A stretch of 64,000 nucleotides of DNA from Lunatibacter salilacus (lineage in GTDB: Bacteria > Bacteroidota > Bacteroidia > Cytophagales > Cyclobacteriaceae). Where the stretch lies: assembly GCF_009797935.1 (NCBI RefSeq), contig NZ_VOLC01000030.1:1-64000 (forward strand). The letters run 5' to 3'. The notes beneath the pieces are model-generated. The model was not told where the DNA came from and did not search any database. It worked only from the letters and a program-made list of their open reading frames with translations. Positions 34,912-43,188 of this stretch are shown one piece after another. Both the position numbers and the translations under genes were made by a program. Numbering within the stretch: position 1 is the first letter of the stretch; each line of letters starts with the position of its first letter.

Positions 34912-35659
34912 ACTTTTCAAATAATTTATTATTGTTCATATTTGCGCGAAAATCTACCAGGCACTTCTCCAGTTGCGAATAATACTCATCGGAATGCGCA
35001 AAATTATCATTTTTAAGGTCTGTCTCAAACTTGGAAGACACCATGAAAATATTAGAAATGCCTAAAGTTCCGGAATTTCCCTTAATGATATGCAATTTCT
35101 CACTTATTTCTTCAAATTTCTCTAAATTTAACAAAATTTTTATTTCGTTTACCAAATTTTCTGCTTCCTCCAAAAAATCATGATATACTGACTTGATATT
35201 ATCAAGGGTATGGTATTTCATTAGCTGCAATATAACGCTTTCGTCGAAAATAACATCGTTAACGCTCGATTGCGTTTCTTCCGCCCGGTGTCCGCTTTTT
35301 TCCAAGTGAAAACGGATGGTTTCCAACAGATCCCTGGGCTTTACGGGTTTTGCAATAAAATCGTCAAAACCGGTGGATAAAAAATATTCCCGGTCAGTCT
35401 GGTTAGAGTATGCGGAAACTGCTATTACGGGTGAAGCTGTCAGATTATCTTCCTTTATAATTCTAAGTGCTGAAATGCCATCCAGCTTTGGCATTTGAAT
35501 GTCCATAAGAATCAAATCAAATTTTATTGATTTAATCTTTTCTATCGCCTCCTCTCCATCCTTGGCAGAATCATATGAATAATTGTTCATCAGGATATTT
35601 TCAAATACTCTTCTATTCAATGCATTGTCGTCGACAATCAGGACTTTGTTGTTTTTCAT
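34904..35659 (-). CDS. Response regulator with C-terminal Hpt domain
   Basis: 251-residue protein. The N-terminal receiver has phospho-acceptor Asp53 in LMDIQMPKLDG and Lys in AKPVKP. The C-terminal histidine phosphotransfer domain has candidate His190 in EKLHIIKGNSGTLG. The receiver plus Hpt makes a phosphorelay intermediate that could pass phosphate to the single-domain regulator encoded next. No sensor kinase is in the window. It is the first gene of a five-gene minus-strand unit reaching the NFACT gene and is divergent from miaA. Confidence 0.9.
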   Translation of the reverse strand: MKNNKVLIVDDNALNRRVFENILMNNYSYDSAKDGEEAIEKIKSIKFDLILMDIQMPKLDGISALRIIKEDNLTASPVIAVSAYSNQTDREYFLSTGFDDFIAKPVKPRDLLETIRFHLEKSGHRAEETQSSVNDVIFDESVILQLMKYHTLDNIKSVYHDFLEEAENLVNEIKILLNLEKFEEISEKLHIIKGNSGTLGISNIFMVSSKFETDLKNDNFAHSDEYYSQLEKCLVDFRANMNNNKLFEKYE

Positions 35660-35712
35660 GTTCAAAATTCATTATTTTTGCTAACGATCGCCAAACTCCA
35701 TTAATCTCACTT

Positions 35713-36627
35713 TTGACCAGTAAAAAAAACAAGCTTTTAGTTATTTCAGGTCCTACGGCAGTAGGTAAAACCGATTTATGCATAAATTTAGCCAAAAAAT
35801 TTAATACATCCATAGTATCGGCTGATAGTAGACAATTTTATAGGGAAATGAATATAGGAACTGCGAAACCCTCAGCCACCGAACTGCAGGAAATCCCGCA
35901 TCATTTTATCAACTCCCTATCCATCCATGAAGATTACGATGTACGGAAATTTGAAGAGCATGCTCTCCAGACTATTGACAGGCTTTTCCTGCAACAAAAT
36001 CCTATCATCATGACTGGAGGTTCAGGTCTGTATATCGATGCTCTCACAAACGGTCTTGACGATATCCCTCAGGTGGATGCAGATATCCGGAAAGAAGTAA
36101 TAGAAACCTACAACCAACAAGGGATCGGTGAGCTTCAAGCACTACTCAAGAACTTAGATCCGATATATTATGGACAAGTAGACCTTCATAATCCACAACG
36201 CCTAATACGTGCATTGGAAGTCTGTATAGGAACTGGTAAACCATTCAGCAGTTTTAGGGTAAAAAGGAAAGCGAGCCGCCCCTTTGAGGTGATCAAAATC
36301 GCACTAGAAAGAAACCGGGAGGAACTTTACAGCCGAATCAACCAACGGATGGATCAGATGATAGCAGAGGGTCTGTTTGAAGAAGCCTCGCTCCTATTTC
36401 CCTACCGAAATCTCAACGCCCTACAAACAGTAGGGTATAAAGAAATCTTCGACTACATGGACGGTAATTACGACCGGGAAGAAGCTATACGCCTATTGAA
36501 ACGGAATTCACGTAGATATGCCAAACGACAGATGACCTGGTTGAAAAAAGACAGCGAATATACTTGGTTTCACCCATCAGAATTAGACAGGATCACCAAA
36601 TTCATCACAGATCAAATGTCCTCATGA
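35713..36627 (+). CDS. miaA: tRNA dimethylallyltransferase
   Basis: Adds the dimethylallyl group to A37 of tRNAs reading UNN codons. 304 residues from the proposed start. P-loop GPTAVGKT at 13-20, then SADSRQFYREMNIGTAKPS, GGSGLYIDAL and the C-terminal TVGYKEIFDYMDG, RRYAKRQMTW. The frame is open further upstream into the antisense regulator gene, but that extension is Cys-rich and lacks family similarity. TTG at 35713 gives the standard N-terminus. The 3' end overlaps the convergent gene by 16 bp. Confidence 0.9.
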   Translation: MTSKKNKLLVISGPTAVGKTDLCINLAKKFNTSIVSADSRQFYREMNIGTAKPSATELQEIPHHFINSLSIHEDYDVRKFEEHALQTIDRLFLQQNPIIMTGGSGLYIDALTNGLDDIPQVDADIRKEVIETYNQQGIGELQALLKNLDPIYYGQVDLHNPQRLIRALEVCIGTGKPFSSFRVKRKASRPFEVIKIALERNREELYSRINQRMDQMIAEGLFEEASLLFPYRNLNALQTVGYKEIFDYMDGNYDREEAIRLLKRNSRRYAKRQMTWLKKDSEYTWFHPSELDRITKFITDQMSS

Positions 36628-36971
36628 CCAAAAAGTTTGGCCACAAAAAAATAGGGTTTAGTATCCTTAAGTCGTTGGTATTGAAACCTAGCCATTTTAC
36701 AAGCTGCAAACTGCGAATCAATTTTAGTATCTACCGAAGCATCATGGGAAGATATGGACTGCTTCTTTGCCTCCCTGAACTGATGTTCTAATGCTTTCAG
36801 TTCCACATCATCTCCTACAGGAATTGCCGGATAGGCTTCAGATACGATTTTCTTTAAGGACACCAATCGGAAAAAATACAATTTCTTTTTACTATTGAGA
36901 TTATAGTTTACAAGCATAACAAAGAGAAAAACAAATCCCCCCAAGCTGATGAAAATCGGTATAAATCCCAT
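36612..36971 (-). CDS. Small membrane-anchored protein of unknown function
   Basis: 119 residues. One N-terminal transmembrane helix (about 5-24, FISLGGFVFLFVMLVNYNL) is followed by a charged, helical cytoplasmic tail with possible coiled-coil (VELKALEHQFREAKKQ). It resembles the N-terminal layout of LemA-type proteins but is too short. It lies 11 bp downstream of pfkA on the same strand and overlaps the end of miaA. Confidence 0.65.
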   Translation of the reverse strand: MGFIPIFISLGGFVFLFVMLVNYNLNSKKKLYFFRLVSLKKIVSEAYPAIPVGDDVELKALEHQFREAKKQSISSHDASVDTKIDSQFAACKMARFQYQRLKDTKPYFFVAKLFGHEDI

Positions 36972-36982
36972 AATCTGTCAGT

Positions 36983-37957
36983 TTAAATACTTAAAATTTC
37001 CTGTAGTCTTAGATAGTCCTCTTTCAAGGGCTTTTCTTTGGAGATACAATCTTCAAAGGAAGTATACACAACACGATCATGTATTACTCCAGCCATGCAG
37101 TTAGATTCTCCTTTTAAGAGCCCCTCCACGGCGGCCATTCCTGTCCTACTGCCTAGTATCCTGTCTTTGGCCGTTGGACTGCCGCCCCGTTGTATATGGC
37201 CTAGCGTTGTAACTTTAAACTCTTTGTCCTCATTTTTGAACTGGGCCTTTACTTTCTCCATAACTTCAGAGGCTCCTCCTTCTTCGTCACCTTCCGCCAC
37301 AATAATTATGCTGGAAGTCTTGGATTTCCTAAGCCCCTTTAGAGATCGTACCACGTCGTGTATTTTGGTTTTTGTTTCAGGCACCATCACCAATTCAGCT
37401 CCGCCGCCTATGCCGCATTCAATTCCGATATAGCCGGAGTCTCTGCCCATTACCTCTATAAAAAATATCCTGTCGTGGGCAGCTGCAGTGTCCCGTATTT
37501 TATCAATAGCCTCCAATGCGGTATTGACCGCAGTATCAAAACCAATGGTGAAATCCGTCCCAAATATATCGTTGTCAATCGTACCTGGACAACCTACGGT
37601 AGGTATGCCATATTCCTCAAAAAAGACCTTAGCACCCGTAAATGTTCCATCGCCACCGATAGCCACTAGACCTTCTATGCCATGGTTAACAAGCTGATCA
37701 TATGCTTTTTTACGGCCTTCTTTTGTCAGGAAATTTTCGCTTCGGGCAGACTTCAAGATGGTGCCTCCCCGTTGAAGAATATTGCTGACAGAATGGGCTT
37801 GCATTTTTTTAATTTCTCCCCGAATCATACCATCGTACCCGTACATTATACTATATACGTCAAGTCCGTGGTATATTCCCGTACGAACAACAGCTCTAAT
37901 ACAGGCATTCATACCCGGAGAATCTCCGCCTGAGGTAAATACAGCTATCTTTTTCAT
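36983..37957 (-). CDS. pfkA: 6-phosphofructokinase
   Basis: ATP-dependent phosphorylation of fructose 6-phosphate, the committed glycolytic step. 324 residues. FTSGGDSPGMNACIRAVVR binds ATP, GGDGTFTGA is the nucleotide loop with the Gly-Asp-Gly of ATP-PFK, TIDNDI carries the catalytic Asp, and MGRDSGYIG and GHIQRGGSPTAKDR bind the sugar phosphate. Its ATG directly follows the palindromic mini-ORF array, so that array forms its leader. Confidence 0.96.
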   Translation of the reverse strand: MKKIAVFTSGGDSPGMNACIRAVVRTGIYHGLDVYSIMYGYDGMIRGEIKKMQAHSVSNILQRGGTILKSARSENFLTKEGRKKAYDQLVNHGIEGLVAIGGDGTFTGAKVFFEEYGIPTVGCPGTIDNDIFGTDFTIGFDTAVNTALEAIDKIRDTAAAHDRIFFIEVMGRDSGYIGIECGIGGGAELVMVPETKTKIHDVVRSLKGLRKSKTSSIIIVAEGDEEGGASEVMEKVKAQFKNEDKEFKVTTLGHIQRGGSPTAKDRILGSRTGMAAVEGLLKGESNCMAGVIHDRVVYTSFEDCISKEKPLKEDYLRLQEILSI

Positions 37958-38264
37958 GTGTCTATAATTTTTTTTCAGCGGTCACATGGAATCTCGCATG
38001 GTTGATAGTCATCCCAGTGTGTGACGGCTACGTCATGCTCGATTTCATGTGTTTATAATTGTTTTTTAATGGCCACATGGAATCTCGCAATTATAATCAT
38101 CCCTCCGTGCGTCGCCTGCGTCATGCTCGATTTCATCTGTTTATAATTTGATTTTTATCGGTCAGAACTTGCCACGCACTAACAGTGGGGGTGGAATCTC
38201 GCAATGATAATCATCCTTTTGTGTGACCTTCTCGTTAAGCTCGATTTAATGATCAAACTATTCT
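37958..38264 (-). repeat. Three-unit mini-ORF palindromic repeat array upstream of pfkA
   Basis: Three units with a period of about 90 bp, oriented toward pfkA. Each runs (on the minus strand) CATGAAATCGAGC through GCGAGATTCCATGTG to an A-rich leader ending ACATG. The middle unit has an intact 27-codon frame (38136 to 38053). The unit next to pfkA has the same frame with a TAG at codon 7. The distal unit has ATT instead of ATG and an insertion of about 27 bp (38165-38191) containing CACT/AGTG. A 22-nt leader separates the last GACC from the pfkA ATG. Confidence 0.85.
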
Positions 38265-38302
38265 TTAAATCGGTTAGCTAAACAATTTTTCCGTAGGTTC
38301 CC

Positions 38303-38334
38303 CAAAAAAAAGGATGATTGTTAAATCATCCTTT
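38303..38334 (-). terminator. Terminator after typA
   Basis: AGGATGATT (38311-38319) pairs with AATCATCCT (38324-38332) around a TTAA loop. On the minus strand it is followed by eight Ts. Confidence 0.85.
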
Positions 38335-38341
38335 CCGAGGG

Positions 38342-40153
38342 TTAAAGTGCTTGTTGCTCTTTTGATTTTCGGTTTCGCTCATTTTCCTCCAGATAAATTT
38401 TCCTCATCCGGATGCTTTTGGGCGTTATTTCAAGGTATTCGTCTTTCTGAATATATTCCATGGCTTCTTCCAACGAAAACTTTTTCGCAGGTGCGATTTT
38501 AGTGTTATCGTCCGAACCAGAAGCTCTCATGTTGGTAAGCTTTTTGCCTTTCTGAACGTTGACTACGATATCGTTGTCGCGGCTGTGCTCGCCTATAACT
38601 TGACCGCCGTATAGTTCCTCTCCCGGATCCACGAAGAAGAAGCCCCTATCCTGTAGCTTGTCAATGGCATAGGCGGTACATTGACCTCCTTCCATGGAGA
38701 TCAGGGAACCGTTTATCCTTCCAGGAATGGACCCTTTGAAAGGCTCATATGCCGTGAATCGGTGATTCATAATCGCCTCACCTTGGGTGGCTGTAAGTAC
38801 ATTGTTTCTAAGTCCAATCAGTCCCCTGGAAGGTATCTTAAATTCTAAATGCTGCAAATCTCCCTTCGGTTCCATCACGAGCAATTCACCTTTCCGTTGG
38901 GTGGCAAGTTCGATGACTTTCCCTGCGGTAGTCTCAGGTACATCAACGTATAGCGTCTCAATAGGTTCATGACGCATACCGTCAATAATTTTATAAATCA
39001 CCTGTGGTTGACCCACTTGCAACTCATACCCTTCCCTTCTCATAGTTTCGATCAGGATGGACAAGTGTAGGATCCCACGGCCATATACCAAAAATTTATC
39101 TTCGTTGTCTGTGGTTTCCACCTTCAATGCAAGGTTTTTCTCCGTTTCCTTAAACAGGCGGTCCCTTAGGTGCCTTGAAGTTACAAACTTTCCTTCTTTA
39201 CCAAAAAACGGGGAGTTGTTGATGGTAAAGAGCATATTCATGGTAGGCTCGTCAATGGAGATTCTCGGCAATACTTCCGGATTTTCCAAATCAGCCAACG
39301 TATCGCCGATCTCAAAATCTTCAATACCTGTTACGGCACATATATCGCCAGCGAGCACTTCTGACACTTTATTTTTTCCTAATCCCTCAAAAACGTGTAA
39401 TTCTTTAATCTTCACCTTTTTGATGACTCCATCTGCTTTACAGAGGGACAGTTGACTTCCGTCTTTAATTGTGCCACGTTTCACACGTCCAATTGCAATC
39501 CGCCCAACGAAGTTCGAATAATCTAAAGACGTAATCTGCATTTGAACGGTTCCTTGATCGATTTTCGGTTCGGGAATGTATTCTATGATAGCATCGAGAA
39601 GGGGGAAAATGGAGTCATTTGGGTTTTTCCAATCCGGGCCCATCCAGTTGTTTTTGGCAGATCCGTAAAGTGTAAAAAATTCCAATTGCTCTTCCGTAGC
39701 ATCCAGATTGAACATAAGGTCAAATACGGCTTCATGTACTTCGTCGGGCCTGCAATTTTCCTTGTCAACCTTATTGATTACTACGATAGGTGTTAAACCC
39801 AAGGCTAGTGCCTTACCCAATACAAACCGGGTCTGAGGCATCGGACCTTCAAAGGCATCTACCAGGAGAATTACCCCGTCGGCCATTTTGAGCACCCGCT
39901 CCACTTCACCGCCGAAGTCGGCGTGACCGGGGGTATCGATGATATTTATTTTGTGGTCTTTATAGCGGACAGACACGTTTTTGGAGAGAATGGTGATTCC
40001 CCTTTCTCTTTCCAAGTCATTGTTGTCCAAGATAAGGTCTTCAAATTGTTGATTCTCCCGAAAGATTTTGGAGGCATGTATGATCTTGTCTACCAGCGTA
40101 GTCTTGCCATGATCTACGTGTGCGATGATCGCGATATTTCGGATACTCTGCAT
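38342..40153 (-). CDS. typA: Translational GTPase TypA/BipA
   Basis: Ribosome-associated GTPase related to EF-G that helps 50S assembly at low temperature and in stress. 603 residues. G1 is AHVDHGKTTLVDKI, G2 RERGITI, G3 DTPGHADFGGEVERV and G4 NKVDKENCRPDEV, followed by EF-Tu-like domain 2, domain III and the BipA-specific C-terminal domain (VNVQKGKKLTNMRASGSDDNTKIAP). Complete length. It carries its own terminator. Confidence 0.96.
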   Translation of the reverse strand: MQSIRNIAIIAHVDHGKTTLVDKIIHASKIFRENQQFEDLILDNNDLERERGITILSKNVSVRYKDHKINIIDTPGHADFGGEVERVLKMADGVILLVDAFEGPMPQTRFVLGKALALGLTPIVVINKVDKENCRPDEVHEAVFDLMFNLDATEEQLEFFTLYGSAKNNWMGPDWKNPNDSIFPLLDAIIEYIPEPKIDQGTVQMQITSLDYSNFVGRIAIGRVKRGTIKDGSQLSLCKADGVIKKVKIKELHVFEGLGKNKVSEVLAGDICAVTGIEDFEIGDTLADLENPEVLPRISIDEPTMNMLFTINNSPFFGKEGKFVTSRHLRDRLFKETEKNLALKVETTDNEDKFLVYGRGILHLSILIETMRREGYELQVGQPQVIYKIIDGMRHEPIETLYVDVPETTAGKVIELATQRKGELLVMEPKGDLQHLEFKIPSRGLIGLRNNVLTATQGEAIMNHRFTAYEPFKGSIPGRINGSLISMEGGQCTAYAIDKLQDRGFFFVDPGEELYGGQVIGEHSRDNDIVVNVQKGKKLTNMRASGSDDNTKIAPAKKFSLEEAMEYIQKDEYLEITPKSIRMRKIYLEENERNRKSKEQQAL

Positions 40154-40348
40154 GTTTCATTTAAATTAAGGTGCAAAAGTAAACATAAAATTCCGGAAAT
40201 AAATTGAACTATGAGTTCTTTAACAGTTTAATAATGAAATAACTTTGGTTTGAAGAATATATGATGGATTAGGAATATTCCGAATAAAAAGAGTTGACAG
40301 GTAGTCGGAATAGTTGTGGTATGTCCTACAATCCCCTATTTTTGCTCC

Positions 40349-40810
40349 ATGAAAGCTGTTATAATCAAGGAATTTCAGGATGATTTAGCCCCATATTTCC
40401 TGTCCATTAATAAAGAATGGATTGAAAAATTCTTTTCTATAGAAGCGTTTGACCGCGAGCAGCTGGAGAATCCCCGGAAGAACATTGTGGACAAGGGAGG
40501 GCAGGTGTGGTTTGCCGAGTACAAGGGACAGATAGTAGGCACTGCCGCCATGAGATGGGTAGAGGACGGTGTGTATGAATTGATTAAAATGGGGGTCACT
40601 CCTCAGGCGCAGGGGAGGTCTATAGGTCAACTGCTTGCCGAAAGTGCCGTGCAGTGGGCCAAAGGGCAAGGTGCAAACCGTGTCGTTCTTTACAGCAATA
40701 CCTGCCTCTCTCCAGCGATACGCCTTTACCATCGACTTGGGTTTGTGGAAGTGCCGATCGAATCCGGCAAATACCAGCGCTGTGATATAAAGATGGAAAT
40801 AGTGTTTTAG
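40349..40810 (+). CDS. GNAT family N-acetyltransferase
   Basis: 153-residue acetyl-CoA-dependent acyltransferase. The motif A pyrophosphate loop is QAQGRSIGQLLAESAVQWAKGQG (near 85-107). It is preceded by the beta-strand YELIKMGVTP and followed by VVLYSNTCLSPAIRLYHRLGFVEVP, the motif B region. The substrate is unknown. ATG chosen; an upstream GTG 11 codons earlier is less likely. It stands alone, 60 bp before tRNA-Leu. Confidence 0.88.
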   Translation: MKAVIIKEFQDDLAPYFLSINKEWIEKFFSIEAFDREQLENPRKNIVDKGGQVWFAEYKGQIVGTAAMRWVEDGVYELIKMGVTPQAQGRSIGQLLAESAVQWAKGQGANRVVLYSNTCLSPAIRLYHRLGFVEVPIESGKYQRCDIKMEIVF

Positions 40811-40870
40811 TTTTTAGCATAGCCCTTGCACGATAGGCTTTTCCTTTCTACTTTTGCAGACCTTTCCACT

Positions 40871-40952
40871 GCGCACGTGGTGAAACTGGTAGACACGCCA
40901 CTTTGAGGGGGTGGTGCCTTCGGGTGTGGAAGTTCGAATCTTCTCGTGCGCA
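40871..40952 (+). tRNA. tRNA-Leu (anticodon GAG)
   Basis: 82-nt class II tRNA. The acceptor stem is GCGCACG/CGTGCGC with discriminator A; CCA is not encoded. The D-loop has TGGTGAAACTGGTAGACA. The anticodon stem CCACT/GGTGG has loop TTGAGGG, reading GAG. A long variable arm (TGCCTTCGGGTG) precedes the T-arm with TTCGAAT. All arms pair correctly. Confidence 0.95.
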
Positions 40953-40955
40953 CTT

Positions 40956-40988
40956 AGCCTTTCTTCGTTGAGGAGAAAGGCTTTTTTT
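40956..40988 (+). terminator. Terminator after tRNA-Leu
   Basis: GCCTTTCTTC pairs with GGAGAAAGGC around a short loop, followed by seven Ts, right after the tRNA 3' end. Confidence 0.85.
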
Positions 40989-41060
40989 ATGTTAAAACAT
41001 CTGGCAAAACCCACCGGATAAATAAACCAACCCTAATCAAAACTTATCCGACCTGTAGAT

Positions 41061-42323
41061 TTACCGCTCCAGCATCCCTTCCATTAGTCGGTTGGCCATC
41101 GCAACGGCTTTTTCTCGGATAAAGTCCCTCGGAGTATTGTCGCCGACTTCGTAGGTCAGCGCTTCGGCCCCATGGGCATGGAAAAAGTAGCTGTTGGACG
41201 TCACACTGTTGCCGGATCCGGGACTTGGTCGTATGTTTGGTTCGTAGCCAGGCAGATCCCTGCCCGATGCGGCTATCATCTCAGGGATAATGCCCGGCAT
41301 ATTCCCCTTTAGCTCCGGATTCACAGTATAATAGATATCCTCCCACGTGGAGTGAAAGTCTATTGCTACATAAAACTTCGCCCCGTTTTCCCGTTCAATT
41401 TGCTGCATAAAGGTCTGGACAGCCTGAATTTCCGGTTGGTGGACGTTTTGCCAGTCCCGGTTGATGTCCACTCCTCCCCTATTGTGCCGCCAGTGACCGT
41501 GTGCCACCCCGTCCGGATTGACCATCGGAACCACCATGGTGGTGAAATTTTGCCGAAACCGCCTTGCCAACTCACTATCTCCGGCCAACGTTTCCACAAA
41601 AGCCTGCATCGCCATATAGCCGGGTATCTCGGGGGGATGCTGTAACCCCATGATCATCAATAGCTTTTTGGAGTCTGGGTCTCCGATCTGTAGTAAATCC
41701 AAATCCCTACCTTCATGACTTTGACCAATCACCTGTCTTTTTAGATGGGGTTTTTCAGCCATTTTGGTTGTCCATTCCCGTACTGGGCCAGTACCTACAG
41801 ATTCCTGTGCAGCAACCCATAAGGTGTCAGGGCTGAGGTTTAGTCGTAGTAGTGCGGCGATCGGTCGGGCCGTCGTGTCCTCGGGAAGAATTAGCCTATA
41901 GGCTGCCGTATCGAGGTTTACCCAGTTTTTTCCATCCCGGCTTACTTTAGGATAGTAGCGGTGAAAGCTTCCAGGGGAATAAGTTAATTTCAAGGTTATC
42001 TTTTCCTCCTCAGGAGCTACCAAAGAAAAAGCATACCACGGACTTGGATTTATGGGTGCGTTTTCGGGGCTAATTAAAACCGTCAGCAGCGTATCCCTTG
42101 TCAGGGCAACCCCGTTCATTCGCGCCCCTTCAAATGTATTGGAGACTACAATTCCCCGACCTACATCAAAATGATCTTTAAGCTGCAACTGTATCGGAAG
42201 CGTCTCCGTAGGTACGACGCTTATGGGAGCCTGGCCTTGCCAGACAGTGGTTTTCTGTTGGCAGGAGGAAATTATTAGCAATAAAGCTATTAGACTTGGA
42301 AAATAGTGAAGATGTTTCTGCAT
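41061..42323 (-). CDS. M14 family zinc carboxypeptidase lipoprotein
   Basis: 420-residue lipoprotein with lipobox LIISSC (signal about 1-20). The N-terminal beta domain (about 25-190) is followed by an M14 metallocarboxypeptidase core. The HxxE zinc motif is in LQHPPEIPG (His near 229). HNRGGVDINRDWQ supplies substrate-binding Asn/Arg, AIDFHSTW is the third zinc ligand and TYEVGDN the catalytic Glu (near 392). It probably trims peptides or peptidoglycan fragments in the periplasm or at the outer membrane. Downstream of it is a tRNA; upstream is repeat DNA. Confidence 0.9.
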   Translation of the reverse strand: MQKHLHYFPSLIALLLIISSCQQKTTVWQGQAPISVVPTETLPIQLQLKDHFDVGRGIVVSNTFEGARMNGVALTRDTLLTVLISPENAPINPSPWYAFSLVAPEEEKITLKLTYSPGSFHRYYPKVSRDGKNWVNLDTAAYRLILPEDTTARPIAALLRLNLSPDTLWVAAQESVGTGPVREWTTKMAEKPHLKRQVIGQSHEGRDLDLLQIGDPDSKKLLMIMGLQHPPEIPGYMAMQAFVETLAGDSELARRFRQNFTTMVVPMVNPDGVAHGHWRHNRGGVDINRDWQNVHQPEIQAVQTFMQQIERENGAKFYVAIDFHSTWEDIYYTVNPELKGNMPGIIPEMIAASGRDLPGYEPNIRPSPGSGNSVTSNSYFFHAHGAEALTYEVGDNTPRDFIREKAVAMANRLMEGMLER

Positions 42324-42334
42324 GGGAAAAGTGG

Positions 42335-42640
42335 TTATTGTGAATGATATTTATTGATATTAGATATTGATTGATATTAGAGTAGGTGAGGTTTTTTGGA
42401 TATCTTGAAAGGAAATATAGTGGAAAAATGGTTGATATATGGCCTACGGCCGAAATATTGGAAAATTGATATTGGGATATTGGATATTGATTGATATTGG
42501 GATATTGGATATTGATTGATATTAAAGTAGGTGAGGTTTTTTGGATATCTTGAAAGGAAATATAGTAGAAATATGGTTGATATATGGCCTACAGCCGAAA
42601 TATTGGGGAATTGATATTAGTGGATACGGGATAGCCACAA
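42335..42640. repeat. Two 145-bp direct repeats, TGATATT-rich
   Basis: Two tandem copies with a 145-bp period, sharing AGTAGGTGAGGTTTTTTGGA at 42381 and 42526, then TATCTTGAAAGGAAATATAG and TTGATATATGGCCTAC. Each is preceded by runs of short GATATTGATT repeats. The GCCTACGGC-GAAATAT block also occurs at about 6250, linking it to the first decayed element. No gene. Confidence 0.85.
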
Positions 42641-43125
42641 CGGGGGCGAAATCATTAGCCAGGGGTGTAGCTGTAGCGAAGCCCCTGGCAAAGATCGAAT
42701 AGTTCGATTGCGTTTTGGCAGCGGGGATGGTTGAGGTGCCATTCCTTTCCGGCCAAAACACGAATCCGTTTATCTCTGCCTTCCCGTCGCTCGGATGAAT
42801 TCCTGTTCAATCCAGGGTTTGTCAGAATTTTGGTCCGGAGGATGAACATAGTCGGTTTCGACGCGGAATGCTGTATCAACCGGGCACGGGTTTTGGCGGT
42901 AAAGCGTTGGTTGACTTGACGGTTTTGGCGGCCAAAACACCCTCAATACGTGATTCACAAATCCCCGGGTTGAAACCCGAGGCTATTAAATCGGACATCC
43001 CGCTGGGATTTTTTTGATAGGGTTCAGTTCGGGACCTTCCATTTTTAAAAGAAAAATCACTTTGCATGTCGTCATATATCGCCCTCCCCTAAAGGGTGAG
43101 GGAAGGGGTGGGGCAGTTTTGGCAA
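42640..43125. repeat. Decayed intergenic repeat element, copy 2
   Basis: Second copy of the element described at 6236-6930, with the same order of blocks: TTTTGGCAGCGGG, GGCCAAAAC, CTGCCTTCCCGTCG, TTGTCAGAATTTTGG, ATAGTCGGTTTCGAC and GGGTTTTGGCGG. Then come GGCGGCCAAAAC, CCCGGGTTGAAACCCGAGGC, CATCCCGCTGGGATTT and ATCGCCCTCCC. Internal inverted pairs GTTTTGGC/GCCAAAAC recur several times. The short reading frames differ between copies and are not called. Confidence 0.8.
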
Positions 43126-43129
43126 TTAA

Positions 43130-43172
43130 ACCAAAAATTCCCGACCATCTAACCAGGATCGGGAATTTGGTT
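43130..43172 (-). terminator. Terminator after the M1 peptidase gene
   Basis: AAATTCCCGA pairs with TCGGGAATTT around a loop of about 14 nt, extended by outer AACCA/TGGTT. It lies directly downstream of the minus-strand stop codon. Confidence 0.75.
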
Positions 43173-43188
43173 ATTTGACTATCAAAAT

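Noticed and set aside
35575..35712. 46-codon N-terminal extension of MiaA
   Set aside because: It is antisense to the receiver-Hpt gene, Cys-rich and unlike MiaA N-termini; TTG at 35713 gives the expected start before the P-loop.
40871..40952. tRNA-Leu as the attachment site of an integrated element
   Set aside because: No duplicated tRNA 3' end is visible nearby, and the recombinase is about 19 kb away.
42522..43067. Small frames in the second copy of the element
   Set aside because: Same reason: the homologous DNA at 6.5-6.9 kb does not keep these frames.
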